Positions 34,612 to 45,433 of a stretch of DNA of 64,000 nt are shown here, piece after piece; the first letter of the stretch is position 1, and every line of letters starts with the position of its first letter. The translations under genes and the position numbers were made by a program. The notes below the pieces were generated by a model, which worked only from the letters and a program-made list of their open reading frames with translations, was not told the origin of the DNA and did no database searches. The DNA comes from Bipolaris cookei (lineage: Eukaryota; Ascomycota; Dothideomycetes; Pleosporales; Pleosporaceae), in contig NRSV01000030.1 of NCBI GenBank assembly GCA_002286855.1, forward strand, positions 124,001 to 188,000, given 5' to 3'.

Positions 34612-34970
34612 GGTGGGTTGGTTCTTAGTATAGTGTTTGCGTGTTCAGATGGAGTTGTAGCGAGAGATATTTAGACTCGTAGGATCGTTGTATTATGCCT
34701 CTTTTTATCAAGTGGCGTATGTTGTAGTGGAAGGCGCGAGAGAGAAAGTTGTAGAAGTGAAAGTCGAGCTTCGGAGGTCCGATGCTAGCGTAAGCCAAGC
34801 ACCGCCCGTGGAAATGAACGCCTGCTCTGCGCCGAAGCTCGTGTCGCGTTAGATATGCCTCGTCTCACTCACCCTTTCTTTTCTACGACGCGTGACATGC
34901 TGGCTTCGTTTTAGGGCATATAACACACCACGAATATAGAAAATTCTGCTTAGTTGGGTTCCATGTAACA
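34612..34970. promoter_or_regulatory. Bidirectional promoter between rds3 and the pinin-like gene
   Basis: Only 359 nt separate the two start codons on opposite strands, so both promoters and 5' UTRs must share this interval. No TATA box is evident. Confidence 0.55.
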
Positions 34971-36025
34971 ATGGACGTTTCTATTGCGTCCGCCGTAGTC
35001 GTTCCCGACGAACTTTCAGTGCCAGCCTCGCCCGTGTACAGCCAGAAAAGACGCCAGGAGTCATTTTCAGACGATCCAGCAAAGCGACCACGAATCGAAG
35101 CCGACGATGCATCCGGCGACAACGGTAGACGTGATTCTGGCTCCAGAGACACCAAACCTGCCCCAGTGCGCCGCGAGAGGGGACGAGAGCGCAGGCTGTT
35201 CGGCGCCGTCCTGGGAGCGCTCTCACAGAACACTGCTACCACCGCACAGAAACGCCGCTTTGAGATCGAGCAGAGACAGTTGGCCCAACGCAAGCAAGAA
35301 GACCACGAGAGCGAACAGAGGAGGGCTGAGCGCGCAGCAAGGCGAAAAGAGCAACGATGGATAGAACAGAAGCGCTTCGAGAGGGAATCAGTAAGACGCG
35401 TCAACACATGACACTCTATTCAACCAGGGCTTACTATTTCCAGATGCGCATCCGTCATGAAAACCTCCTCAGCATGGCCCACTTCCTCCAGACCAAGACA
35501 GAACCACATCTCGTACGTTGTCGCATGAGCCAGTTGCCCATTTCCGAAAGCTAATTCCCGGTTCAGTACTACAAGCCCTGGGAAACCAGCCCCGACGAAG
35601 ACGACCGCATACAAGACCAGATAGCCGAAGCCAAAGACATCATCAGACATGAGGTGGCTGAATACGAGGCTCGCCAACACGCGGATAATCAGCGGAAGCA
35701 GCACGCTGCCGACGAAATGAACCGCCATGCAACAGATTCCCAGACTGGTAAGAGCCATGATGCAGATGCACCTCACGCAACATCCACAGCCAATGGTGCC
35801 ACTAATGACAGCACTGCTCCGCCCGAGAACATGGAAATAGACCACCGACATTCTGATAATCCCGACACCGCCACGGAAGTAAGGAATGAACACACCACCG
35901 GGGATACGCAGGATCGCATGGGTGGAAGTCGTGACATCGTTCCCGAGGAGCCTGCCAAGGATGATGAAGATGAGAATGGAGAAGATGTCGTAGAGGAGGC
36001 TGCCGAGGACACCGTCATCTACTGA
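34971..36025 (+). CDS. Pinin/SDK/MemA domain protein (splicing-associated)
   Basis: Exons 34971-35390, 35444-35512 and 35567-36025, both introns phase 0; 315 residues. The domain is recognised by RRERGRERRLFGAVLGALSQ followed by a long basic-acidic helix (KRRFEIEQRQLAQRKQ ... RRKEQRWIEQKRFERES), then the conserved HFLQTKTEP and YYKPWE segment encoded across exons 2 and 3. Pinin-family proteins sit with the exon junction complex and late spliceosomes in the nucleus. The last 100 residues are acidic and disordered. The middle exon is only 69 nt. Paired head-to-head with rds3. Confidence 0.92.
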
Positions 36026-37091
36026 GTGCCGCTAGGAGCTTCTTCTATTCGACATGTACTGTCCACTATCTACATCTTGCTTTCGCGGATATAGGTTTGG
36101 ACACAATATCTTCGATCCCTTCCGACACCTGTCTTTCCACCCGCCGATCCTCTTCCTTACTAGAGCTTGTTTCGGTCTCTAGATCCTATCCGATTCATAC
36201 CTCAATGTAAAGACCTGGAGCAATGGTGTGATGATACTTTCGAGCAGAACCCAAGAAAGTAACAAAGTCCTAATTGGGGATTCTTGCTACTACATCAGCT
36301 GTTGTGACGTCATACTACATCATACAGCCTAATCAGATGCAGCATGGTGATAAGTCATTATGCACGACAAGCCAGTACTTGGACTACACATTGCCCAATA
36401 TGCTGAGTTGAAAGAATAAACACTGCTTGCTGACTACCAGATCAAGCATGGGTTGTGTCCCGGAAAAAGAGCTATAGGCAATTGAGAGACACATTACCGT
36501 CTGTCTTGGTCCAGCTGTACTATGGCATCAAGCTGCAGATTGCGAGCCTAGATTCTGGCTTCATACGCATGCAAAGACGCAGCCTACAATTAGAGAAAAT
36601 ACATATAATCCAACAATTCAACTCACACCCTAGTGATTCTTCCTCGCTACATTTACCTAAACACCTAGTATATTCTCTAGTTGCTGTACATATAAAAACT
36701 TAACATTGCAAAATGAGTAGTGACACGTAGCATGACGTGCCCAAAATCAAAAAAAAACTATTCACACAAATAGGTCCGACAATGACGACCCTCGTACCAA
36801 ATGTGACGCGATCCCCACTCTATCCTAGGTACGTACTTTGCCTCGGCATAACCGCTTTTTTTGCATCCCACCTCGTACGAAAGCAAGCTTCCGTACGAAC
36901 TTCTACTCTGAGTAGCTCCGAGAGAAAGCATATCACTACTGCTCTTTCTCTTACTTTTCCTTAACAACTAAAACATCTACCTTGTACATCTCCGGCTTTC
37001 TCTTTGTATTGGGACAGACGAGGAATCTTTCTATTGTGCCTATAGCTTGCTTTTTGAGTCGAGTGAAAAGACGTGAACGGACGAAAAAAAG
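36026..37091. other. Intergenic region, 1.07 kb
   Basis: 3' region of the pinin-like gene and promoter of the epoxide hydrolase gene. No convincing open frame. Confidence 0.5.
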
Positions 37092-38913
37092 ATGGCGAGC
37101 ATCAAACCCATCAACCCAGAGTCTGACCCGCGCATTGAGGTCAAGACGGCGGCGCTGAATGGGCAGACGTACCAGTATTTGTATGGTGTGCCCAAGTCAG
37201 GGGAGTGGAAGAAGACTGTTTTTCTGGTATGTTTTCCTATATAGTCCGAGTACCATGAGTGTGCAAAGAAAAGAAAAGAAAAGAAAAAGGAAGGACAGCA
37301 TGGCTTTAGGATAGTTATTGCAGAGAGATGGAATCGCTGTATACTCCGAATAACTCGACTAACGCATCAACCCTAGATCCATGGATGGCCCGATCTCGCT
37401 ATGGGATGGCGATACCAGATCCCGCTTCTGTTGGATTTGGGATTCCGCGTCGTAGCACCGAATATGATGGGATACGGCGGAACGGTGAGTTTTCCATGCT
37501 TCTCTTTCTCTTTCCTCCCCAGAAGACACTCTTCGTGAAAGGCGAAATGCTGATCCTGCTGCGCATAGGCTGCTCCTCAAGTTCCTCCCAACCCGCTCAA
37601 TCTATACGGCATGAAGAGGGCGTCAGACGACATTGCTGCGCTGGCCAAGGAAGTTGATGCGCCACAAATTGTACTGGGAGGTCATGATTGGTGAGTTGTA
37701 CAGCGTCGCATCGACGATTTTGCTCGAAATAAGGAACGATTTACTGATACCAGGAACAGGGGAGGTGCCGTCGTTTGGCGTGCTGCTCAATGGTAAATTT
37801 CCATAACCCACTTTCCAATCGCGATCAAAGCTTTTTTTGACCAGACACATATAGGTACCCCAAGCTAATTACTCACGTCTTTTCAATCTGCACACCTTAT
37901 GCTGCGCCATCTGAAAAATACTTTCCCATTGAAGACATTGTCAAGGGGCCTGTACCTCAGTTCGCATACCAGATGCATCTTGCGTCTGGCGAGGTGGAAA
38001 AGGTGATCAAGGATGAGGAGACTATCAGACAGTTCCTAAAGGGCATGTATGGCGCCAAGGGACCAAACGGTGAAGTTGTTTTCAATCCCACCAAGGGTGT
38101 GCTATCCGAGAACTTGGCAAAGGTTGGAGAGGGCGTGCTCCTGAAGGGAAAGGTACGTTGTTGATCTCTTTATGCTGGGACGCGTGTCGAGAGACTACCC
38201 CTTTTGTTTTCTTCTTCTTCCTAGGTTAAAAGCCGGGGAAACCGGGTGAAAGGCAAAGATTGCTACTCTTTCGAGGCAGTCGTAATGGGTCACGAGCGAG
38301 ACATGCTCGGCAGACATTGTTACCCGTCTGGGTATTCGGTGCAGGATTGCCGGCACAACATCCAGAAGATCGGCTCCTTTTTTGTTTGCTCGACATGGTC
38401 GTGACCCAGGCTACGGGTCATGGTCACCAATTGTCATCATTGTCTTGTTTCAGAGAGAAAGGCGTGGATACCGTTTTTCCTCAAGCGATGGTGTACTGAC
38501 AGCGAATCAGGTCCTGGACTACTACGTCAAACAATACTCTAACCATGGCATCCATCCTACCCGTACGTTATGCTCCTAACCAATATTCGCATAGCGAAAT
38601 CCTCCAGCTAACCCGATTGCTCGATATAGTCAACTGGTACCGCACACGCCGCTTAAACTGGGAAGAAGAGCAAGAACTGCTTGACAAGAAGACAATTACA
38701 CAACCTGTTCTCTTCATCCAAGGAATGCTAGACATAGTCCTCACGCCAGAGTTGTCAAAAGGCATGGAGAACTTCATCCCACAGCTCACCAGAGGCGAGG
38801 TGGCGACTGGGCACTGGGCCATGATACAGAAGCCAGACGAGGTGAATCAAATTATCCGCCAATGGTTTGTGGCGCAAGGCCTAGTAGATAAGCAGCCAAA
38901 CAGTCAATTGTAA
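37092..38913 (+). CDS. Epoxide hydrolase-like alpha/beta hydrolase
   Basis: Seven exons: 37092-37226, 37377-37484, 37569-37690, 37761-37793, 37855-38152, 38511-38562 and 38630-38913; 343 residues. Family marks all survive splicing: HGWPD (oxyanion hole), nucleophile Asp in GGHDWGG (split by intron 3), cap-domain Tyr in NWYRTRR, acid Asp in IQGMLD and His in TGHWA. These enzymes hydrolyse epoxides to diols; no signal peptide, so intracellular. Intron 5 is 358 nt, far longer than its neighbours; using AAG/GTACGT and ATCAG/GTC gives LLKGKVLDYYV, which has the exact spacing usual in the family. An inner acceptor (TTCCTAG at 38224) would lead to a stop codon after 59 codons. Confidence 0.9.
37266..37290. 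repeat. AAAAG pentanucleotide tract in intron 1 of the epoxide hydrolase gene
   Basis: About five AAGAA/AAAAG units in a row within the 150-nt first intron. Confidence 0.8.
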
Positions 38914-40958
38914 AAACGGGGGGATTGAGACGGATCTAGAAAGGATGTGGTAGCATAGCACAATATGTAGAAGCCCACGGGGATACAACAACCGTAGTTC
39001 CGCCTACTTTGAAACGAGTTGTAGACACGAAGCTATTGTGGGTACGTCTGTGTGGCCTGAGCATGTTTTTTTCTGGACCCCCTACCGGTTCGCCCGGGTG
39101 ACAAGTGTGCAGTGTGCATGCAAGGAGTAGTGGAGCCCCATGAAATTTCGCCTAAACGGAATTGCTTCTATATCGTTTCCGTGTCGCATGACTGGTGGTA
39201 TAGTGACTGAAGGATTAAGGTGGCAAGATCGTCCTCTAGGTACATACAGTAATACCGAGTACATGCATAGGGAACGAAGATGATTGCAATTGCAATTGCA
39301 GCTTTGCGGCTCTATCCGTTGTTTGGTCCGACGTGTGCTTTCCATTGCATCCCTTGTCATCGAGCGACATCGGGGTGCCGATACGCTAGTATGTTGCAGC
39401 ACACGAGGGGGTTGTTTAATTAGAGTTTTCGGCAATGTGGATTTGATGTTTTTGCTGACGGCTCGCTGCTGACGAGTTGCTGACTGCAAACTGCATGTCG
39501 AGTGAATGAGTGTTTGAATGTCGAGTCGATCCCTACTAAGGCCGCACTCAAGGCCGTGTTGCAGATTGGCCTGCGTCACCATCTCGTCTTGCTAGCTAAT
39601 TACATGTAGTCGTCAGTGGTCGGCATTCCTTACTTACCGGCCAAATGCTAGATCCCTAACGTGGCAATTAAGACGATGACTCTTTTCACTTGTACCAGAC
39701 AAGACTTTGCCATATCTTGTGCAATCTCCGATCTTCGCTTACAACGCACTGTCATCCCCTCAATTTTTTACCCTCAAAAATGAGGCGTTGCGAAGCGTGC
39801 TGTGATGGTGGTGACTTCCTCGGTATCTCCGGAAGTTCTAACCTCTCACAGAACGGCAAAAGTAGTAGTAGTACTAGGCACTTGGCCCGTCATTGACGTG
39901 CAACCGGGTGTTCTGGATCCTCCCCAATCCTTTGTTCTTGTCCCGTCTTGATTCGAACGCTCATCCGTTAGCGTTGCCGTGTATTCTTCCAAGCGAATAA
40001 TCACCACATTCGTTTTGCGGGTGGGAAAGATACATTGGAACATGTTTCTTTCTTGGTACAAGACATTCCGGATGCAGGTCCCCGTCCGTGCGCCACCAAG
40101 AGGATTGGGACTCGTGCTGCAGAGTATAGCCAGTGGTGTCACTGCGTTGTACCTTGTGGCTATCCGGTGGTTGTGAATTGTACTCGGCGTGATGAGGGTG
40201 TTGCCAATGGACTGGTGCGGAGCCGTACGTCCGCAATATTTGTAACTTCTTTGGGATTGGGTAGTATACGTACCCTCGGTGCGATAGGAGGATGCAGTCC
40301 CGTTACGTCAAGCAGGCAGACCGCCTCCAGCAGCGGCTACAACCCCAGGATCAAGATTGACTCGTTGTCCCAGGTTTCTGGCGGCAAAAGACTAAGATCT
40401 ACCCGCTCACCGCTGCGACGCAAATGCCAGTGCCTGAGATATACATACTTGACGCAAGTCGCGATAAAGCGCGTGTAGTGGGTGGTATTAAAATTCGAGT
40501 TGCGGATGGGTGCGCAATGCTTGACCAGGCTCACCGCCTTCTGCTTTCGAAGGCCCATGCAGCGAGGTCGAGGATTTGGCTGCTTGGTGATGCATGATCT
40601 CAGGGTTCGTACAGGCTATCGACAGGATCTTGAGTAGTGTCACGTAGCAAGTCGAGGTAGTCGGTATATGCGACTCGTATGCGATCGCGTCTTATCAGCA
40701 TGCATATTATACAATTGCATCTCGTGGCCAGCTCGTATTGTGTCTTGGGTACGTGTGTGGTTGGTATACCTCCAGCTGCCAGGACGACTGGAGCCACCAT
40801 GGTGCTCTGTCGTACCAGGTTCAACCATGTGCAAGAAACGGCTCTCAGACATGTGCTTTTGCCGTCCCGTAGGGGTATCCGTGCCAAACGGTCGGAGAGA
40901 TATATCCTCATTCAGTAGTACCTACGGCTTGCCCCAACGACCTCTCATCTCGCTCGTG

Positions 40959-40979
40959 CCCCCCCCCCCGCCCCCCCCC
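40959..40979. repeat. Poly-C tract with one G interruption
   Basis: C11, G, C9 in a row. The top strand is followed by T-rich, A-poor DNA. Confidence 0.9.
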
Positions 40980-41960
40980 AATTTCTTTCTATCTGCCTGG
41001 ATGTATGGAGTTTGGAGGCTCTTTCATTTCTTATATTTGAGTTGTTTACGGCTAAGATACCGTCAGTTTATGCGGAAATGCGAAATTCATGGGTGCGTGT
41101 TCTTTTGCTTTAACTTTTTTTGCTATCCGAGTGGAAATGCGAATATAAACTGGCCTTTTCTTGGTGTTTCTTTGTGGGGTTATTTTGTTTCCGCAAAGTT
41201 CATCATATTTTTTTCTATACCATCTTGTTCTTGCTGGGTTTTCCGTGACAATGTTTTTGCGTGCGTTTGTTTGACTGGTTTGCGTTTTTGATCGAAGATT
41301 CGGATTAATTATACCCCCCCCCCTCTTTTCTCTTTTCCCCCATCAATTGATGTCCCCCAATATATGTCCCCAATTCAATTTGACTTTTTACCTCATCGCT
41401 TTCTATGTAACAACCGTGGGGAATTCAACAACGATTATTCTACGTTAGAAAATATGATACCATTCGACTTACCACCCCCTCCCTCTCCCCCCCCCCCAAA
41501 AAAAAAGAACTAAAAAACTTGTGCTCCGCGTCTACTCCACGTCTACCATCTCGATCTCCTCCGTCCCTCCGTCCCTCCCCCCCTTTTTTTTCTTTTTTCT
41601 CTCTCCCATCATCCTCCGTACCCAACACACCTCTATCATCGTACACCTACACGTTACAACGTCTCTCTCCCCCCTCCCCCCTTCCGCAACCAAAAAGCAA
41701 AAGCATCATTCTCCATCGCCTCCCCCCCCAACCCCACCATCCAATCACACCGAATATCCAAACCATTCAACATACGCAATACTCGAGTTATTGCATACAT
41801 CGGTGTTAGATGACCTAGGTATTCCTGACGTGGATTGCATATGTACGTGTGTGTGTGCGTGTGACGATGGACTAGAGTATGTGCGTCTGGGATATCGACT
41901 GACAGGGACAAGGGATCGAGGGTTGTAGTAACAAGGATGGGAACGGGATCGAGGCGGTAT

Positions 41961-42019
41961 GGGGGAGCGGGGAGGGGGAAGGGTAATTGGTGGGTGAGGG
42001 GGGGGATGGGGGAATGGGG
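41961..42019 (+). other. Clustered G-quadruplex-type motifs
   Basis: Four G-runs at 41961-41965, 41969-41972, 41974-41978 and 41981-41983 fit the G3+N1-7 pattern. A second set follows to 42019 (GGG, G8, G5, G4 with short loops). Folding is inferred from pattern only. Confidence 0.6.
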
Positions 42020-43915
42020 ATCCGGGAGTGGATATGTGGTGGTGTGGTGGTGTGTTGGGGGAGGAGTAATCGTGGTTTGGAAGTATGTATGTAGTAGAGT
42101 GGCGATGGGTGAGATTGGGTAGAGGGGGGTATAAGAAGGGATTGTGTTGGTAGGAATTGGGAGTGGCGATGGGGGATAGGGAAGAGATGGGATGGGGGTA
42201 TGGAGTTTGCGAGGTTTGCTTGGCAGAGGTTAGGTAAAGTACAGTTTGTATACAGTTTTTGGATGTAGAGTAGGTGTATTCAGCTACTAGATGATGACGG
42301 TGACATGGAAATGCGGCAATGGTAGTATTTTTCATTCGGCAGCGGCAACGGCAGCGGAAGCGGCATGTAGAGCCGGCTTGGTATAATTCTTATCAAGATA
42401 CTACATACGGTCCACACACAATATCAATGCAAATAGTGGTTTGCCACCGACAGTCAAAAGAGCCGTGATGTGGTGACGTCATTATTGTACGTGCAAGAGC
42501 CACGACCAACGCACAAAGGAAAACAAAGATGGAACAAGAAGTAAAGAAGAAGAAAGAAAAATTCCTCACAAAAGACCGTTGGGTGCATGGATGCAATGGG
42601 CAAAGGGATATGTGACGCAACAAACGACCGAAAAACAGACCGCTTGGGCAAGCCAAGCGAATGATGACCGTGTGTTCTTTTCCGCGTGGGATGGGTGATG
42701 TGAGCAAACGTTTGCTGACGACGGCAAACAGCGCGGGGTTTGTGAGCAATGACGAGCGGGTGGTTCGCCCCGCAATCGTCAAAGGGGGGGCAAAAATGCC
42801 ACATGACACGTCTTTTTGGCTCCGTGGAACTAGAACGTCGTTATCCCTCTAATTCGAGGTCGGCGAAGACCCTGAGGTTCAACCATGGTACACGTGACAT
42901 GTGTTTGTTGAGAAATGGCGTGGTTTTGACACGGTGCGACAAGCCCACATGTCCCACGAGCGAAAGCAAGCGAAGCGGTTTGCCTTTACATGCACGCACT
43001 AACTGGTACCATGGTACGGCGGGCGCCTCCCCTTGGTTTGGTTGCATTACATGTCCCAACGATAAGGGATGAACGCCTTGATAGTGTGTATCGGAGAAAA
43101 GATCGAGGTGACGTTGCCCAAGGTGCACACCAATAGCCTATTACTACACCTAGGTTGCGGGATGTGAAGGCGGAAGAGGAAGAAAAAGAAAGAAAAAATC
43201 TTTGGGCGGTATGACATTGAGCGCATGCATGGCCGAGTGGCGACTTACACTAGATACATACTGGAGTATGTACCTACTGTCCACCTACCTGTGCTGTCTG
43301 GGTTTGACTATCGGCCGACATGCAGGGAGCCAACAGAAAATCGCGTGGCGCAACGACGGATGCGAGGAGTTATTCTCGGCGAGCTGGGGTGCAAGGGGAC
43401 GCCACGCGGGTCATGCTGCGAGGATGACTTGCACAGCAAGATGAAGATGTGTCAGCGCCTTGTTGTAAAAAGGTAGCGTTGGACGGTAAGAGACGTCGTG
43501 GAAATGCTAAGCATGCGTCGTGCGGAAAAGCTGCTATTTGCGGACACAGTAGTATAAGATCGGAAGTGGCCTGAGCGGTGAGGGCAAGGCTTTGGGCGGT
43601 GAGAATAGTAATGGTTGGCGAGACATGACCATGGACAGGGTCTAGGGGGTGGGTCTGGGGTAGAATGAGCATCTGGTTCTGCTCGGGTGTGTAACCAGCC
43701 TGCGAGAATCTTGGGTAGCGATATGTGGTCGGGGATGGTTAGGTATTATAGGGGAGATGCTAGTAAGCAGGCGGGACTTTGTGTTTGTGATAAAATGCGC
43801 TTGTGGAGATTGGAAATTGCGATGATCATGCTAACCAAGATGAGCCGAATGCAGTGGCCCAAGACGGCTACGGCGATTTCGCTAAGATTTCCGCGGCTCG
43901 TTGCAGTTGCCCCCA

Positions 43916-44404
43916 TCAGGGCGTCTTTGGCTTTGGGGTTGCATGGGGGTGCTGGAAGCCAACACCAAGAAGCAGACAGATGCGCGTCACGGCCAGCATG
44001 TAGACAAATGGGATGTTGCCAATGTCAATGGCATTCCACTCCCAGAAGCTCCAGTAAATGTGGGCGCCGAGTGGCAACACAGTGTACAGGTGCCCAAAAT
44101 CGGCGAGCAGCAGGCCGATGAGAAAGGGTTTCCAGACTTTGATGTCTGGAGTGGCGCGCAGGACTGAGGCTTCGAGAAAAGCAAGGCCGAGATACATGTT
44201 TGCCAATTGAGTCAGGACAATTTTTGTTGGGATGGGGACGAGTGCGTCTGGGGCGCTTGGGGCGTGCATGGTAAGGTCCAGGTAGGTCGTCTGGAAGCAT
44301 GCTGCATACACGGCGCCGAGTAGAATGGAACATGGTTCTATCCACAAGAAGACGAAGCGGTAGAAACCGGGTATTGTTAGTGCGGGTGGAGCGGCAGCCG
44401 ACAT
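43916..44404 (-). CDS. Four-helix membrane protein, DUF7704 type
   Basis: Single exon, 162 residues. Hydrophobic segments: FYRFVFLWIEPCSILLGAVYA, TKIVLTQLANMYLGLAFLE, FLIGLLLADFGHLYTVLP and the last pair after WEWNAIDIGN (IPFVYMLAVTRICLLLGV). The conserved-looking motifs FLWIEP near the start, LADFGHLY and W-x-W-N match a fungal family of unknown function that I know as DUF7704. Chosen start MSAAAPPALTIPGF sits just before the first helix; the frame stays open upstream, but that part is a Pro/Ser/Thr-rich low-complexity translation of a repeat region. Confidence 0.8.
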   Translation of the reverse strand: MSAAAPPALTIPGFYRFVFLWIEPCSILLGAVYAACFQTTYLDLTMHAPSAPDALVPIPTKIVLTQLANMYLGLAFLEASVLRATPDIKVWKPFLIGLLLADFGHLYTVLPLGAHIYWSFWEWNAIDIGNIPFVYMLAVTRICLLLGVGFQHPHATPKPKTP

Positions 44405-45261
44405 GTTTGAGTGCGAGTGGTTTGGTTTCGAGTGGTGTAGACGCGACTCAGCCCAAAACCGTCGCAGAGCGGGCGTGCCCAGCGGTGGTAGCAAGAGGGT
44501 GGTAGTGTTGCAGCGAGGCCGGGATGGAGGATGATGGGGGTTGTATTGGAGAGAAGAGAGAGGGGGATGATGGTAAGCGATGAAGAAGCAAAGGGGAAGT
44601 GTGCCAGGAATAGTAGAGATGAAAGAAGCAGTGGTGGCAGTGGCGATGGAAGTAGTAATGGATGCAGCAGCAGTAGCGGCGGCAGCAGCGGCAGAAGAAG
44701 AAGAAGAAGAAGAAGAGCAAGTCCAAGAGGGTGGCAATGGGTGTGGCGGTGATGGCGGTGGTGATGGTGTTGTGGTGTGCATGAGCAGCAAATTGCCAGG
44801 GGTGGAGCCGCGAGACACTTGGAGCCGCCGTCGCTGTGTTATGATCGGCTGGCACTAATCAAGTACAGCGGTGCGACGAAATCTGGCTCTCTCTCTGCTT
44901 CGTTGGCCCGTATACCCTCGTTCGCCGCTTGCTAGTCTTCTCTCTACTTACTCTTTTCTTACTTATGCTGCTCATCTGCCCGTGAGCACCGCCCTTATTC
45001 CGCATCCTTGCTCTGCCGCTACAATTTCTTTCACCCTCATTTCGCCACGCCCTCGTGGTTGTGCACGCTCTCTACCCGGCCCGTCTCCGACCTGCCCTGC
45101 TCGTTGCTGCTCTCTCCTTAGCCTGCCCGACAACGCTCCCTGTTTCCCCGTCTCTGCTGCTGTTGCTCACGCTGCTACTACTGCTGTGACATTACGCCTA
45201 GCTTTTTGTTTCGGTCTCATCCTCACCGCAACTCTTACCCGCTCCGGCCGACACGCCTCCA
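44405..45261. promoter_or_regulatory. Divergent promoter region with GAA repeat
   Basis: 857 nt between the DUF7704 and F-box/WD40 start codons. It includes GCA/GAA triplet repeats at about 44655-44720 and a long CT-rich run (44880-45200) just upstream of the F-box gene, as is common for fungal promoters and 5' leaders. Confidence 0.5.
44690..44718. repeat. GCA/GAA trinucleotide repeat
   Basis: A (GCA/GCG)n stretch passes into (GAA)8 or so. It lies in the shared upstream region. Confidence 0.8.
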
Positions 45262-45387
45262 ATGTATCGCAGGCAGTCTATCCTGTCGCATCGACCCAAA
45301 ACCTCTTCCGACGTAGACGCTGAATCCTCCTGCGCTGCCAACACCACAAACTTTGGAAGCCACTCCACCCCCAGCAGCGCCAACACC

Positions 45388-45433
<46 letters not shown>

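Larger units (their letters stand above)
38914..43915. other. Gene-free stretch, 5.0 kb, with strand-asymmetric low-complexity DNA
   Basis: No open frame here carries a recognisable motif or credible splice pattern. Notable content: two C-runs at 40959-40979 and C-runs near 41314 and 41490; a pyrimidine-rich block about 41540-41740; a G-rich block about 41935-42200 with runs able to form G-quadruplexes. This could be UTR/promoter space of genes I cannot see, or a non-coding transcript. Confidence 0.5.

Noticed and set aside
41745..42335. 196-codon minus-strand frame rich in Pro, His and Ser
   Set aside because: It is the translation of the G-rich low-complexity block; amino-acid bias follows the DNA skew.
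43213..43235. tRNA D-arm-like text (ggccgagtgg)
   Set aside because: No matching acceptor stem, anticodon arm or T-arm follows within tRNA length.
44405..44818. N-terminal extension of the DUF7704 protein
   Set aside because: The open frame continues upstream but translates a triplet-repeat region into Pro/Ser/Ala runs, and the ATG at 44404 sits right before helix 1.
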